64,000 nucleotides of DNA from Breviolum minutum Mf 1.05b.01 (Eukaryota; Sar; Dinophyceae; Suessiales; Symbiodiniaceae), in the NCBI GenBank assembly GCA_000507305.1, contig DF239273.1, positions 135,734 through 199,733 on the forward strand, in the 5' to 3' direction. This document shows, one piece after another, positions 21,371-32,473 of the stretch. A program made the translations under genes and the position numbers. The notes below the pieces were generated by a model. That model was not told where the DNA came from. It ran no database searches and worked only from the letters and a program-made list of their open reading frames with translations. How positions within the stretch are numbered: the stretch's first letter is position 1; the number at the start of each line of letters is the position of its first letter.

Positions 21371-21479
21371 TAGGTGGTGGTTTCAACTCAATTTTTTTTT
21401 GGGGGGAATTTTCCCCCGGGATCCGTGGGGAAATGATCAATTTCATTGTTCAAATGGGTGGTTCAAGCGCACCAACTAG
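21371..21479 (+). mobile_element. introner-like element A
   Basis: AGGTGGTGGTTTCAACTC at the left, GGTTCAAGCGCACCAACTAG at the right; the core is disturbed by a T/G run but keeps GATCC and GGGGAAATGATC. Confidence 0.75.
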
Positions 21480-21768
21480 TTTTGGGTTCACATCTTGGAA
21501 TCTGCTGCCAGGCGATGAGCTCGGATTTTGAAAAGGCCAATATGGGAAGACTTGTGGGAAGTTAGGGGAGCTGTGTGTTACCTAAAACGACCTGAGTGGC
21601 GGCTTAAAATGACCCATAGCAAAAAATGTATCAAGGTTTTATTTTTGAGCAAAACTTGGAAAGGTTGCAAATGACTTATTTTTTCAGACAGGTGCACGAC
21701 AGGATGCAAGGGATGTGATATGTTTTTTTGATGCTTTTTGTTTTTTTTCTCCTGCTAGGCGCGCAAGA

Positions 21769-21837
21769 TGGCCAAGAAAAATATCCAGCAGCTCTCGCAA
21801 AAGGCAGTGCGCCACTCAATTTGAGAGCAGAGATGGC
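21769..21837 (+). CDS. candidate exon, frame ambiguous
   Basis: After TTCTCCTGCTAG all three frames are open. The most protein-like reads KMAKKNIQQLSQKAVRHSI to TGA; another contains QDGQEKYPAALAKGSAPL. An exon is likely, its frame unresolved. Confidence 0.4.
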
Positions 21838-22018
21838 TCATGCCGTGTAGGATGAAATGCTGCAGTTCGAAGTGTGGGTTAGGGTTTCCTTCGTCATACT
21901 ACGATTTCTCATAGGTGACATCTCTATGCATATGTACCTTGGGGATACCAGGTTCATCATGTCTTATCTATTCGGAACCACCCATGGACCCATTTGCGAA
22001 GCACGCGTCGGCACCTAG

Positions 22019-22081
22019 GAGAAGCACATTGAAAAGGCCGAACGCGTCTTTGAAAAAGGTGCAACGAAGTTCATGCAGGAG
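22019..22081 (+). CDS. candidate exon, coiled-coil-like helix
   Basis: Twenty-one codons, phase 0 (EKHIEKAERVFEKGATKFMQ then E), from the acceptor GGCACCTAG to the GC donor GCAGGG. Confidence 0.55.
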
Positions 22082-22662
22082 GCAGGGAGAAATGAAAAAA
22101 AAGGGTGGCCCAACAATCACTGGAGACTTGTTTTCATTAGATGTCTTTTTGAAATCTCCATCCATTTATCCAGACCTAATCAAACCTAACCAAAGGTAAA
22201 TTGTATTGTCATTCCTTGTCCTTGCTGCAAGAACATTTCCCTCACTTCTCTGCGTTTTCAATCAAAAATCAATGAATAGAGATATACCCGTTGCCACGGC
22301 ACCTCATCACCTGCAACTTTTGGCAGGAGCACAAAATCATACCTGAACAGAAAGGAGATCAACCTATACACATATTTTTAATAAATAAGCAAATATTTTA
22401 ATACCATATGCATGTATCGCTTTGACATTTTTCACCAATACCAACCAGTTATTCACCAAGAATCCAGCACCCACTTGGTGCTTACCTAATCTTGCATATA
22501 TATATATATAATATACATATATTTCCTAGTTTTTTTTTGGGGGGGGAAAGGTTGGCGTTTATACCTGGGAACCAGGCTGAAAACATGTTCGCGGGAAATC
22601 CTGGTTCTGTGAACCGTGATGATGCAAGCTCAAGAGGTTGGAAAATGGGGATTCGTTGAAAC

Positions 22663-22783
22663 ATGGCGCCAAAGAAAAACCGAAGACCTGCAAGTTACAT
22701 GAAGGTTAAGGATTTTGTGGGCCTGTGTGGGATGTTGGGAATAGTTGGAGGTTTGGGTCAACAAATCATCATGAAAATTACCT
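22663..22783 (+). CDS. possible first exon with ATG
   Basis: The ATG opens MAPKKNRRPASYMKVKDFVG, then a Gly-rich stretch. The frame runs straight into an introner-like element at 22784, which could itself be the first intron. The basic N-terminus is plausible. Confidence 0.35.
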
Positions 22784-22891
22784 GGGTGGTGGCAACTCAC
22801 ATGTGTTTTTTTATTTTCACCCCGATCCTTGGGGAAGATGAACCCATCTTGACGAGCATGTTTTTCTAGTTGGGTTGAAACTACCAACTAG
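22784..22891 (+). mobile_element. introner-like element A, full copy
   Basis: GGGTGGTGGCAACTCA at the left, then TTTTCACCCCGATCCTTGGG, GAAGATGAACCCATCTTGAC and a right end AACTACCAACTAG. The ends are inverted repeats. Confidence 0.85.
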
Positions 22892-23052
22892 AGTGCAAGT
22901 TACATGGAATACTGTAATTCTCAATTTTGGTAGTTTTTTTATTTAGAAGCCAGCATGTAATGTTCATTTTAAGGAATCATTAGAATTCCTATTGAGGATG
23001 CCATAGAAGGTTGAATATTGATCCTATCGAACTTAAGGCGGGTTTTGTACAG

Positions 23053-23210
23053 AAATACTTCCGCACTTCATGCTGTGACATCGGCATCTATGGTGACCAC
23101 ATTGGAAACACCTTGGAACACAATGGGCTTCACGACAGGTCCAAAGCCGTCGTTGACTCAGGCAGCCGAGATTTGCATGGGATGTGGATCATGCAGCAGC
23201 ATCGTTTCAG
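23053..23210 (+). CDS. candidate exon, two frames open
   Basis: From TTTTGTACAG to CAG before GTGGAT. One frame contains CDIGIYGDHIGNTLEHNGLH, another MGFTTGPKPSLTQAAEICMG. The exon boundaries look good; the frame needs transcript data. Confidence 0.45.
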
Positions 23211-23451
23211 GTGGATATTGCTAGAAATTGTGGACCATTGTGGACCATTGTGGACACCCTCAAGTATACAATCAGATGGTCCGAGATTTGTGGTATCACA
23301 AAGGCCCTACTCTTAGAACATGGATGTTCAGATAATTTTTTTTTCAGAAATTGATTGGGTGACCATCATGTGTGACCCATCAATGATAAACCATGCGGAT
23401 ACTACACGCCCTTAGTGCAGGAAACAGGTGAGTTGTTTGGAACAACAGCAG

Positions 23452-23526
23452 CATGGAGTGGCAGCCCTGTCAGGAAGAGGAGGAGCTGCAATGGGCTTTG
23501 CGTGCCTCTTTGGAAGAAGCCCAAAG
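23452..23526 (+). CDS. exon encoding a ubiquitin-interacting motif
   Basis: MEWQPCQEEEELQWALRASL then EEAQR. EEEELxxALxxSLEE matches the UIM consensus (acidic run, hydrophobic, xxA, xxxS). UIMs bind ubiquitin in proteasome, endocytosis and deubiquitinase proteins. Acceptor ACAACAGCAG, donor GTGCCC. Partner domains were not identified. Confidence 0.65.
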
Positions 23527-24058
23527 GTGCCCACGATGGGGTGCATCGGTTGGTTTTCGCATCAGAAACCCAACGAAAATTCAACCAAAAATCACCCGTT
23601 TTCCGTTGGGTTCAAATTCATCATTCTTCCCATCAATACCTTTTTCAAAATATCCCATACCATCCATGCATGGTATATTTACCTACATTTCCCATTAAAG
23701 AAATCGACCAAATGTAGGTAAATCTATCATACATGATATATACAAATATATGGATGCTATGGGTATAGCTACGACTTACGCATTTTTTTCCCCCATATTT
23801 TTGCGATTTTTTTCCTCCCAAAAAAAACTTGAGAGAGAACCCGGATTCCAGGTCTCGGTCTCGAGCTGAAGCTGGAGATCCGCATCCTAAAGGCCCCGGT
23901 GGTTAAACGTAGAGGCAAAATTTACCAGAAACCTATGGAAAACCTATGGAAATTCATGATGATGTCCAAATACATTGTTTTTTTTTTTAAAAATTTTTTT
24001 CAGTCCACAGGTCGATTTTTTGGTTAAGTTTATTCTTTTCAGTATGATTGGATCAGAA

Positions 24059-24125
24059 CGTATATATATATATATATATTTATATATTATATATATAGAT
24101 ATATGTACAAGTATATATATATATA
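24059..24125. repeat. (TA)n-rich microsatellite
   Basis: Alternating TATATA with short ATTATA and CAAG interruptions; it can form hairpins. Similar tracts occur at 10691, 22498, 34467, 45512 and 53996. Confidence 0.9.
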
Positions 24126-24214
24126 CAAATGTCGAATAAATGTAGAATGAATATAGATATTGCCGTATAATATAGACTCCTTAGCATGTCTCAGCGTCAT
24201 GGGTTTTCAAAGAG

Positions 24215-24472
24215 ATGGCTGATATTTTCCCGGCATGGCATGATGAGCCGGAAGAAAGAACGGGCTGGAAGAAAGAAACTGAGCCTATTTTGACACGGGG
24301 CGTCCACATAAGCATGCACAGAGAAATAGTGGTGGACATTGATTGCGTGGCAATGAACGGCCGAGGAAAGCGGAAAAGCCAGTCCAACCACAGCAATGCC
24401 AAGGAGCTTGTGAAATCTTGTGAGCTTTCTGCGGTTGTTGCTACTGACAGGCGGTTCTGCTTCGTGTTTTAG
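24215..24472 (+). CDS. candidate ORF with ATG, 85 codons
   Basis: Starts MADIFPAWHDEPEERTGWKK and stays hydrophilic to a TAG at 24470-24472. It may be a first exon read past its donor, or a small gene. No recognised domain. Confidence 0.4.
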   Translation: MADIFPAWHDEPEERTGWKKETEPILTRGVHISMHREIVVDIDCVAMNGRGKRKSQSNHSNAKELVKSCELSAVVATDRRFCFVF

Positions 24473-24557
24473 ATCACATGAAAAATAGTCCGTTTTATCC
24501 GGTTCTTCTCCACACCTGTTTTTTTTGATTTGATTTGAAAGCAACAAGATCAACAAG

Positions 24558-24650
24558 TGCTTGCAACAAAGAGCTTTTGTTCATACATCGGAGTGGTTGA
24601 ATTTACGATCATTTGACGAACTTGAACAGTTCAACACCTCTGAAATTCTG
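24558..24650 (+). CDS. candidate exon
   Basis: Thirty-one codons, phase 0: CLQQRAFVHTSEWLNLRSFD, then ELEQFNTSEIL, between ATCAACAAG and the donor GTTTGT. Confidence 0.5.
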
Positions 24651-24920
24651 GTTTGTGTTTTTTTCGGTCCCTCTATCAGATATCATGCATTTTCCACTGG
24701 CTCCAAAAAGTTGCAGGCATTCTACCATGTGCGTAGGCAATGCAACCATTGTCTGTGTAGGAACTTCGAACTTCTCATTCCCAAATCATCGCTATAGACT
24801 CTATATTCGTTTCAGGCTCCATCTCACATTCAGCCATCATTCAGCCATCTAGGCATCCCATACTCTTTTCAATCAAAGTGGTAGATGTTATTTCGTCAAA
24901 TCCCTTCCTGTTTGTTTCAG

Positions 24921-24987
24921 GATGGTCTTGTTGTTTCCACCACAGGACTTGCCACAGAAAGTCATGGATGCCCAAGCAAGATCTAAG
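24921..24987 (+). CDS. candidate exon
   Basis: MVLLFPPQDLPQKVMDAQAR, then SK, closing in phase 0 at a GC donor (GCCAAG); acceptor TTTGTTTCAG. The Gln/Lys-rich end suits the coiled-coil exon at 25294. Confidence 0.5.
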
Positions 24988-25293
24988 GCCAAGGGATTGG
25001 AACACACGAGTTTTTTGGGGCCCCCAAAAGGTAGCTGATTTTCCGGGAAATCACCTTCCGGGAAATCACCTTACCTTATTCAGGGAAATCGAGGTTGGTG
25101 AAATATTAGAATTTGGCCAGAACTTATGGGAAGGTGATCCTTCTCGCAGGATGGTAACAGTAACCACCAGGCCCGTCGTTTTTGTTATTGGTGTAGTCTT
25201 TTGAGGACCCAGAATTTTCCAGAAGCCTGCAGTTGTTACTGCAACCAAAGGGAAATCACCTCCGATCCAGCGTCCAGCTTTGGTGGGCCACAG

Positions 25294-25422
25294 GTGGCAG
25301 AAGAGCGTCTCAATCGACAGCTGGCGATGCAAGCCAAAAAGTCCAAGGAGCTCAATGAGTTGAACGCCAAGAACCAGGAACTCAATGAGTTGAGCGCAGG
25401 GGCTGCTGGCCTTACAAACTGA
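25294..25422 (+). CDS. candidate terminal exon, coiled coil
   Basis: VAEERLNRQLAMQAKKSKEL followed by two NELN/NELS heptad-like repeats (KELNELNAKNQELNELSAG), then TGA at 25420-25422. Acceptor GGCCACAG. Coiled-coil register is evident. Confidence 0.6.
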   Translation: MAEERLNRQLAMQAKKSKELNELNAKNQELNELSAGAAGLTN

Positions 25423-27230
25423 TGGCCGGGGGAGGCCATGGTAATGAACGGAAAGGGATAAATGGCCCGTTTCTCAAGTCTTTCCCATTTGATTCTCATA
25501 AGCTGTTATAGAATAAGTCCAATAAGTCGTATATATTTGTATTTCATGACTATGAAAAATTAAGAGACATTTGGGTGTTCTGTATAGGAGAATAAAGCGG
25601 GCCCGGGTCACAGAAGTTACCCCCCCAAAAAAAGGGGTCTTGGTGAAGGCCAAGTCCCAAGAGGTCCACCTTTTCCTCAGATTTTGTGTTTTTTTGGATC
25701 ACCGGAGTTTTCAAAAAATCACGGGGACACCGGCCAAGTTTTTGTTTGGGGAAGTCCTGAGAAAATTTGCATGGCTGGTTATCCATGGACAGTATCGAGG
25801 AAGGTTTCATGAGGAAATTTCGGACTGATGAAATTTGTTAATCCGTTGCAACCAGCCACTTGCCATAGCTTGCCAATAGTGTGCAGGTAAATGCGATAGG
25901 ATGTCTTCTCTCATGAGTGCCAGTTGGAATGACCAAAAAAAGGTAAATCTTGCAACAGACTGTTCGAAGGATCCCCAGTTTAAAAGGAAGATCATCCATA
26001 TTATTACTGCACATTTTACATCATGTTATATCCACATTGGGAATAGATTTCCACTCAGGTTGTTCCCATATCGGACATAGCAATATCATATTAGTGGAGG
26101 TGTTTGTATACAAAAATTTCAATAGAACTCCTGTTAGTAGTTGTTGGAAAAAGGTGATCATCTGCAGCAGTCAGACCCATGGTTTTGGGTCCAAACGATT
26201 CCGAAGGCGGATTGCCAAATGGACGTGTTTTTGTCCTCCAAAGTCCGAGATTTGCTGATTGCTGTCAAAAGAATTATTGGACAAAAGTGCCTGCGACTTG
26301 TCTTCATGATATGACATTGTATTGCACCATATCACATCATATTGACATTTCATTACAGTATATTACAGTATATTACTTTACATTACATTACATTTTATCA
26401 CACTATATGACATTAGATTACATTGTAGCACTTTTTCTTACGTTCTACCGTTATATTACATTATATTGCTTTTTTTTATCACACCAAACCACATTGGCCC
26501 TTCCTCAAAAGGAATATCAGATCTATCGGAGCGTCTGAGCCATTCACTCTGCAGCACCCTCTCCACTGGAAGGGGATTTTTTTAAGGCAAAAACGCCTGG
26601 ACGAACTGCCGCAATTTAAAACGTGTACAACGTATAATGTACGACATATACCAGAAACAACATGAAACAACAATACTTGGAATACACATCAAAATACAAA
26701 TGGACGCACCTTGACATACACGTGTCAATGCAGGCCATAGTTGAAGATATTTGACACATGTCAATGCAGTCATTAGAACGTCTTCCTCTATTTGCCTCTG
26801 GAATTCTTGTTGCGCCTTAGCCGAAAACAGCGGCACACACAAAAAAAGGTCATGTTTTACGAAGGCAAAATTGGCCAAGATGTCACGGGATGTCACGATG
26901 GTATGACGGAAAAAGGACGATACAATAAGCAAATAATCGTTGAATCTTGAGGTTCGAGGGCCTCAAAGGGGCACTTTTACACGACACGAGAGCGCCTTGT
27001 CTGCCCAATTGGTAGCAGCTGGCACATCTGCTATGAAGACGGGGCGAGCCTTTAGACCTCATGCTAGGTTTTGTCTCAATTCTATGCTGGTAGCCGGCTC
27101 AATTTGTAAAGTGAATATGAACCACCTCCTTTCTATGCTGCTACGTGGAGCCTTCCTCGGGCTTTCCTCGGGTTTTTTGGGAATCACTGCTTCTTGTGCT
27201 ACATTTGTCATGAAGGAAAGGAGTTGTGAG
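25423..27230. other. mostly non-coding or unresolved
   Basis: Contains TATTACATTACAT-type short repeats at 26340-26470. Open frames at 25571-25828, 26179-26538 and 26940-27287 have no clear splice limits. Confidence 0.3.
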
Positions 27231-27357
27231 CCTGATGCTCTGTCAACAACTCAAAGCTGTGGCAAAGGATTGGGCGAAGCTGTGTGAAACTCTCATGAAG
27301 CTTGCAATGAAGGGTCATGCGAGATCTGCCTCCCTAAAGGGGTTTCGCTATTGCTGA
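27231..27357 (+). CDS. candidate exon of the coiled-coil gene
   Basis: The frame reads LMLCQQLKAVAKDWAKLCET, then LMKLAMKGHARS; strongly helical. Acceptor GTTGTGAG. May end at one of the inner GC donors. Possibly the 5' part of the 28-36 kb gene. Confidence 0.45.
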
Positions 27358-27437
27358 TGGCCAGGCCATTCACTGTTGGCCTAGACCCGCAAATGGACGG
27401 CCAATGATGACACAGCCCCGTTGTGATGGTGACATGT

Positions 27438-27500
27438 GGTGACAGCTCGGTAGTCCAAGATCAGCTGATTGATCTGATCTCGGACTACCGAGCTGTCACC
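27438..27500. repeat. long near-perfect palindrome
   Basis: 27-bp arms (27438-27464, 27474-27500) with one mismatch and a 9-bp loop; the arm contains GACAGCTCGGTAGTCC. It lies between candidate exons. Confidence 0.95.
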
Positions 27501-27964
27501 ACCCCACAATCTGTGTAAATTTGTGTGAGACTTCTGCTTCACTTAGTTCCGCTCGAATGACGATGGTGGATTGAGGCAACAGCTGGCAACAGCTTTACAG
27601 CAAGACTTGAACAAAAGCTGCAGCGCTGTGCCATGTGCCTTGTGAGAGTAAGCATAGGCGGAGTCATTCTTGCATTCCGAATCATAAAGGGTCCGTTCTG
27701 CCATGTCAGGAGTGCTTATGCCACTGCTTCTAATTCTGAGCCAGCCACTTACTGACCCTAAGAATAAGGACATATCATATACCCTCCCGAAATGTGTGAT
27801 TCTGCCAATGCATGCGCTTGCCACATTTTGCCACTCTCATTGCTCGAAACTGACGCTCCCTGTATCATCCTCCCATCTCGCTCTTCCCAGCTAGTTCAGT
27901 TCATCCGCTCCGCCATCCGTAATCCCCTCAATCCTCAATCCCCTCCCGTGATCGCCATATGCAG

Positions 27965-28009
27965 GAAGTTAGTGCCGTGGCAGAGAGATTGGCACAAGAG
28001 CTCTACGAG
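27965..28009 (+). CDS. exon of Glu-rich coiled-coil protein
   Basis: Fifteen codons, phase 0, EVSAVAERLAQELYE. Acceptor CATATGCAG, GC donor GCAGGT. Same character as the following exons. Confidence 0.6.
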
Positions 28010-28073
28010 GCAGGTCAACAGCATCAGACCACGTTGTGGTGTGGCATTCGTGACAATTGGTCCCTGGCCCAAG

Positions 28074-28131
28074 GCGGAAGCCGAACTGATGAAGTTGAAG
28101 CAGACACGTCAAGATTTGGAGGACTTTTTTG
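28074..28131 (+). CDS. exon of Glu-rich coiled-coil protein
   Basis: AEAELMKLKQTRQDLEDFF plus one base; acceptor GGCCCAAG, donor GTAGCC. Heptad-like Leu spacing. Confidence 0.6.
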
Positions 28132-28318
28132 GTAGCCATGATGTAGGTCCTAGGCTCACCAGGTTGTTGATTCCTACGGTTCTGCTTCATAGATCTAGGT
28201 ATCATCTTGTCAATCAACCAGTCTTAGATCAGGGCTCATTGCAGTCAGTGGGAAAAGTGAAAAAAGCTGTGGGCCAAATTCATATGCGGTAAATACACAA
28301 TAGTTACATTTCGAACGC

Positions 28319-28518
28319 ACGTTTGTATGTGAATGCGTGTTGTGCGTTGTCTTGTGTGTTGTTTCGTATGCATGTGTCGTGTTGCACGGGGGTGGTGGTG
28401 TGTTGTGTGTGATGTGCTTTGTGGGTTGTGTGAGTTGTGTTGCGGGTTCCAAATGTCTTGAAGGTGCATATGCACGTGTGCACATTATATCACATTATGC
28501 ACGTCTGTACGCATGTGT
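28319..28518. repeat. GT/GTGT-rich low-complexity tract
   Basis: Purine/pyrimidine-alternating GTGTGT, GTTGTGTG and similar; no coding reading. Confidence 0.8.
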
Positions 28519-28812
28519 GTAATGTAATGTAATGCAATGTGATGTTATGTATTGTTATGTAATGTAATGTAATGTAATGTGATGCAAGGTAATGTAATGT
28601 AATGTATGTAAAGTAATGTAATGTAATGTAATGTGATGTGATGTGATGTGATGTGATGTGATGTGATGTGATGTGATGTGATGTGATGTGATGTGATGTG
28701 ATGCAAGGTAATGTAATACAATGCAATGCAATGCAATGCAATGTAATGTAATGTAATGTAATGTAATACAATGTAATGCAAGGTAATGAAAGGCAATGCA
28801 ATGGTGTGGTAT
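28519..28812. repeat. pentanucleotide array (TAATG)n and (TGATG)n
   Basis: Variants of a 5-bp unit: ATGTA and ATGCA at both sides and a homogeneous ATGTG block at about 28628-28702. Long open frames over it are repeat artefacts. Confidence 0.95.
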
Positions 28813-28842
28813 GGTGTGGTATTGTATGTATATCGTATACGT

Positions 28843-28998
28843 ATGTCTGTCTGTCTGTGCTGTCCTGTCGTGTCCCTGTCTGGTCCTGTCCTGTCCCTGT
28901 CCTGGTCCTGGTCCTGGTCCTGTCTGTCTGTCTGTCTGTCTGCCTGCCTGTCTGTCTGTCTGTCCGTCGGTCTGTCTGTCTGTCTGTCTGCCTGTCTC
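28843..28998. repeat. (CTGT)n tetranucleotide array
   Basis: CTGT units flank a CCTGGT/CCTGTC-rich middle. Directly follows the pentanucleotide array in a probable intron. Confidence 0.95.
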
Positions 28999-29054
28999 TG
29001 CGAAGAAACTGCTAACCTGGCATTTTGCACAGATTGCCCACCTTTGGTTTGCAG

Positions 29055-29090
29055 GAGCAGTTGGGCAAGGCTCTTTCAATGCAGGAGAGC
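29055..29090 (+). CDS. exon of Glu-rich coiled-coil protein
   Basis: Twelve codons, phase 0, EQLGKALSMQES; acceptor GGTTTGCAG, donor GTGCAC. Confidence 0.55.
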
Positions 29091-29171
29091 GTGCACATAT
29101 ATTGCATTTTTTGACTTGGAGGGTGCTGAGTTACACCTGAGTTTGCACAAAAAGCAGCCAGAAGCAGCCAG

Positions 29172-29216
29172 GTTTGCAAAGAACCCTTCCTGAAAAAGAA
29201 ACTGCAGGAGTTGGAG
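29172..29216 (+). CDS. exon of Glu-rich coiled-coil protein
   Basis: VCKEPFLKKKLQELE, phase 0, between GCAGCCAG and GTTTGG. Resembles array exon A (VCEEPSSQQKDE), so it may be a distant paralogue of it. Confidence 0.65.
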
Positions 29217-29273
29217 GTTTGGCCAACAGTCAATTTTTGTTTTTTCCGTGGCTACAACGATGCCTGCTTCCAG

Positions 29274-29315
29274 GTGCAGGTCCAAGCAAAGGTTGACGCT
29301 GCAGCGAACTTGGAG
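29274..29315 (+). CDS. exon of Glu-rich coiled-coil protein
   Basis: VQVQAKVDAAANLE, phase 0, between TGCTTCCAG and the GC donor GCCACT. Its position just before the array suggests relation to exon B. Confidence 0.65.
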
Positions 29316-29441
29316 GCCACTGTTTTTGTGTATAGCTCCAAGCAAACTCTCAAAGTTTAGGCGATTTTTTTTTGTGGATGAGTTCGAATTGACCAAAGCC
29401 ATATAGAGCCATGATGTTGACGTTTCGGATGATGATCATGA

Positions 29442-29759
29442 CGCGAGGAACCATCTCCTCACCAGAAGAAGGAGGTGGTGGTGACGGCTGTCAGGGCATG
29501 TTGCAATAGACTTTTTGCATTTTTCTGCATCTTTCGAAACTCGCTTGGCTAGCATGCTAGCAAAAACATGCAAAAAGTAGCAGCAAAGTATGAAGTCGAT
29601 TGCGATAGGGAGATGTGAGGACGAATGAGAGAGTCCCTGCCACCCCACTTTTTGACCGATGTGGTTGACGTTTGTTGGCGGATGTCACCAAATTGATGTC
29701 TCCAGGCGGTTGAACAAAAAGAGGCCGACACATCCAAAGATGAAGCTGCCACATCCGAG
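29442..29759 (+). CDS. array module 0 (divergent)
   Basis: Exon A part REEPSPHQKKE ends at 29474 before a GT donor (GTGGTG); exon B 29706-29759 reads AVEQKEADTSKDEAATSE and ends at GTGGGT. The exon A start is not certain. Confidence 0.7.
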
Positions 29760-30353
29760 GTGGGTGATACTGTCATGAAAAGTTGGTCGTACATGTCGTA
29801 CTTCGCGATAGGATGCAATGCATTTTGATTTGTGACATGTCGAGGAGTTGAATCCACAAACATATCGAGTAGAAGGATTTGGATGGTTGTTGTGAAATGT
29901 TGTTGTTTATTTGTAGTTAGTTGTGGTTACTTCAGAATTCGCAACTGGTCCTCTTGTCTACTGAGTCTTTAGATGTTTTTAGTACTTGGTCGTCATGCAA
30001 ATCAATGCGTTTTGGAAGATGACTTGGGCTTTTCAAGAGAATCCAAGGGAAGCACTGTAATACAATGACAAGATCAAGTCAGAAATTTGACATGGATTAT
30101 GGAATAGGCCATGACGTTATCGCTTTTTTGATGCTTCGGTACTTTTCCTGTCACTTGGTGTTGAAATGTATTGGCAATGAAGACGGATGGCTATGAGAAT
30201 CTCCGTGCAGAAGGGTTGAGCATTTGAGTTTCTTTGTTTTTGATGTCTCTATTATTTGCTATCCGTGGCGGGTGTATCATGCATGCTTTTTTTTTCCTGT
30301 CCGTTTTGACCAAACATGGAAATTAGTAAAGTTAAGCTTTTCTCTGATAGCAG

Positions 30354-30577
30354 GCCTGCGAGGAAGCATCTCCTGGGCAGAAGGAGGAGGCGCTGTTTGT
30401 TTTTTCACAACTTGAAACAATTGACTGTCAGCAAAGTAGGAGATTTGATTGCAATAAAGAGATGTGAGGAGTCTTTGCCACCCATCTTTTTGACCCATGT
30501 GCTTGACGGTTGCTGTCTCCAGGCGGTTGAGCAAATCGAGGCTGCCACTTCTAAAGATGAAGCTGCCACATCCGAGG
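30354..30577 (+). CDS. array module 1
   Basis: Exon A 30354-30389, ACEEASPGQKEE, with donor GCGCTG; exon B 30524-30577, AVEQIEAATSKDEAATSE, with donor GTGGGT. Both phase 0. Confidence 0.8.
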
Positions 30578-30986
30578 TGGGTGATGCTTTTATACTGAGT
30601 CTTTGGATGTTTTTAGTACTTGGTCGTCATGCAAATCAATGCGTTTTGAAAGATGACTTGGGCTTTGCAAGAGAATCCAAGGGAAGCACTGTAATACAAT
30701 GACAAGATCAAGTCAGAAATTTGACATGGATTATGGAATAGGCCATGACGTTATCGCTTTTTTGATGCTTCAGTACTTTTCCAGTCACTTGGTGTTGAAA
30801 TGTATTGGCAATGAAGACGGATGGCTATGAGAATCTCTGTGCAGAAGGGTTGAGCATTTGAGTTTCTTTGTTTTTGGTGCCTCTATTATTTGCTATCCGT
30901 GGCGGGTGGATCATGCATGCTTCTTTTTCCTGTCCGTTTTGACCAAGCATGGAAGTTAGTAAAGTTAAGCTTTTCTCTGATAGCAG

Positions 30987-31209
30987 GCCTGCGAGGAAGC
31001 ATCTCCTGGGCAGAAGGAGAAGGCACTGTTTGTTTTTTCACAACTTGAAACAATTGACTGTCAGCAAAGTAGGAGATTTGATTGCAATAAAGAGATGTGA
31101 GGAGTCTTTGCCACCCATCTTTTTGACCCATGTGCTTGACGGTTGCTGTCTCCAGGCGGTTGAGCAAATCGAGGCTGCCACTTCGAAAGATGAAGCTGCC
31201 ACATCCGAG
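30987..31209 (+). CDS. array module 2
   Basis: Exon A 30987-31022, ACEEASPGQKEK (GC donor GCACTG); exon B 31156-31209, same 18 residues as module 1. Confidence 0.8.
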
Positions 31210-31619
31210 GTGGGTGATGCTTTTATACTGAGTCTTTGGATGTTTTTAGTACTTGGTCGTCATGCAAATCAATGCGTTTTGAAAGATGCAGGGGGCTTTT
31301 CAAGAGAATCCAAGGGAAGCACTGTAATACAATGACAAGATTAAGTCAGAAATTTGACATGGATTATGGAATAGGCCATGACGTTATCGCTTTTTTGATG
31401 CTTCGGTACTTTTCCTGTCACTTGGTGTTGAAATGTATTGGCAATGAAGACGGATGGCTATGAGAATCCCCGTGCAGAAGGGTTGAGCATTTGAGTTTCT
31501 TTGTTTTTGATGTCTCTATTATTTGCTATCCATGGCGGGTGGATCATGCATGCTTCTTTTTCCTGTCCGTTTTGACCAAGCATGGAAATTAGTAAAGTTA
31601 AGCTTTTCTCTGATAGCAG

Positions 31620-31840
31620 GCCTGCGAGGAAGCATCTCCTGGGCAGAAGGAGGAGGCACTGTTTGTTTTTTCAACTTGAAACAATTGACTGTCAGCAAAG
31701 TAGAGGATTTGATTGCAATAAAGAGATGTGAGGAGTCTTTGCCACCCATCTCTTTGACCCATGCGCTTGACGGTTGATGTCTCCAGGCGGTTGAACAAAT
31801 CGAGGCTGCCACTTCGAAAGATGAAGCTGCCACATCCGAG
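31620..31840 (+). CDS. array module 3
   Basis: Exon A 31620-31655, ACEEASPGQKEE (GC donor); exon B 31787-31840, AVEQIEAATSKDEAATSE. The intron lacks the CAC of TTTTTTCACAAC present in its sisters. Confidence 0.8.
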
Positions 31841-32250
31841 GTGGGTGATGCTTTTATACTGAGTCTTTGGATGTTTTTAGTATTTGGTCGTCATGCAAAT
31901 CAATGCGTTTTGGAAGATGACTTGGGCTTTTCAAGAGAATCCAAGGGAAGCACTGTAATACAATGACAAGATCAAGTCAGAAATTTGACATGGATTATGG
32001 AATAGGCCATGACGTTATCGCTTTTTTGATGCTTCGGTACTTTTCCTGTCACTTGGTGTTGAAATGTATTGGCAATGAAGACGGATGGCTATGAGAATCC
32101 CCGTGCAGAAGGGTTGAGCATTTGAGTTTCTTTGTTTTTGATGTCTCTATTATTTGCTATCCATGGCGGGTGGATCATGCATGCTTCTTTTTCCTGTCCG
32201 TTTTGACCAAGCATGGAAGTTAGTAAAGTTAAGCTTTTCTCTGATAGCAG

Positions 32251-32473
32251 GCCTGCGAGGAAGCATCTCCTGGGCAGAAGGAAAAGGCACTGTTTGTTTT
32301 TTCACAACTTGAAACAATTGACTGTCAGCAAAGTAGGAGATTTGCTTGCAATAAAGAGATGTGAGGAGTCTTTGCCACCTGTCTTTTTGACCCATGTGCT
32401 TGACGGTTGATGTCTCCAGGCGGTTGAGCAAATCGAGGCTGCCACTTCTAAAGATGAAGCTGCCACATCCGAG
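32251..32473 (+). CDS. array module 4
   Basis: Exon A 32251-32286, ACEEASPGQKEK (GC donor); exon B 32420-32473 as in module 1. Confidence 0.8.

Noticed and set aside
28490-29079. ORFs of up to 174 codons on the minus strand
   Set aside because: Pure translations of the pentanucleotide and tetranucleotide repeats.
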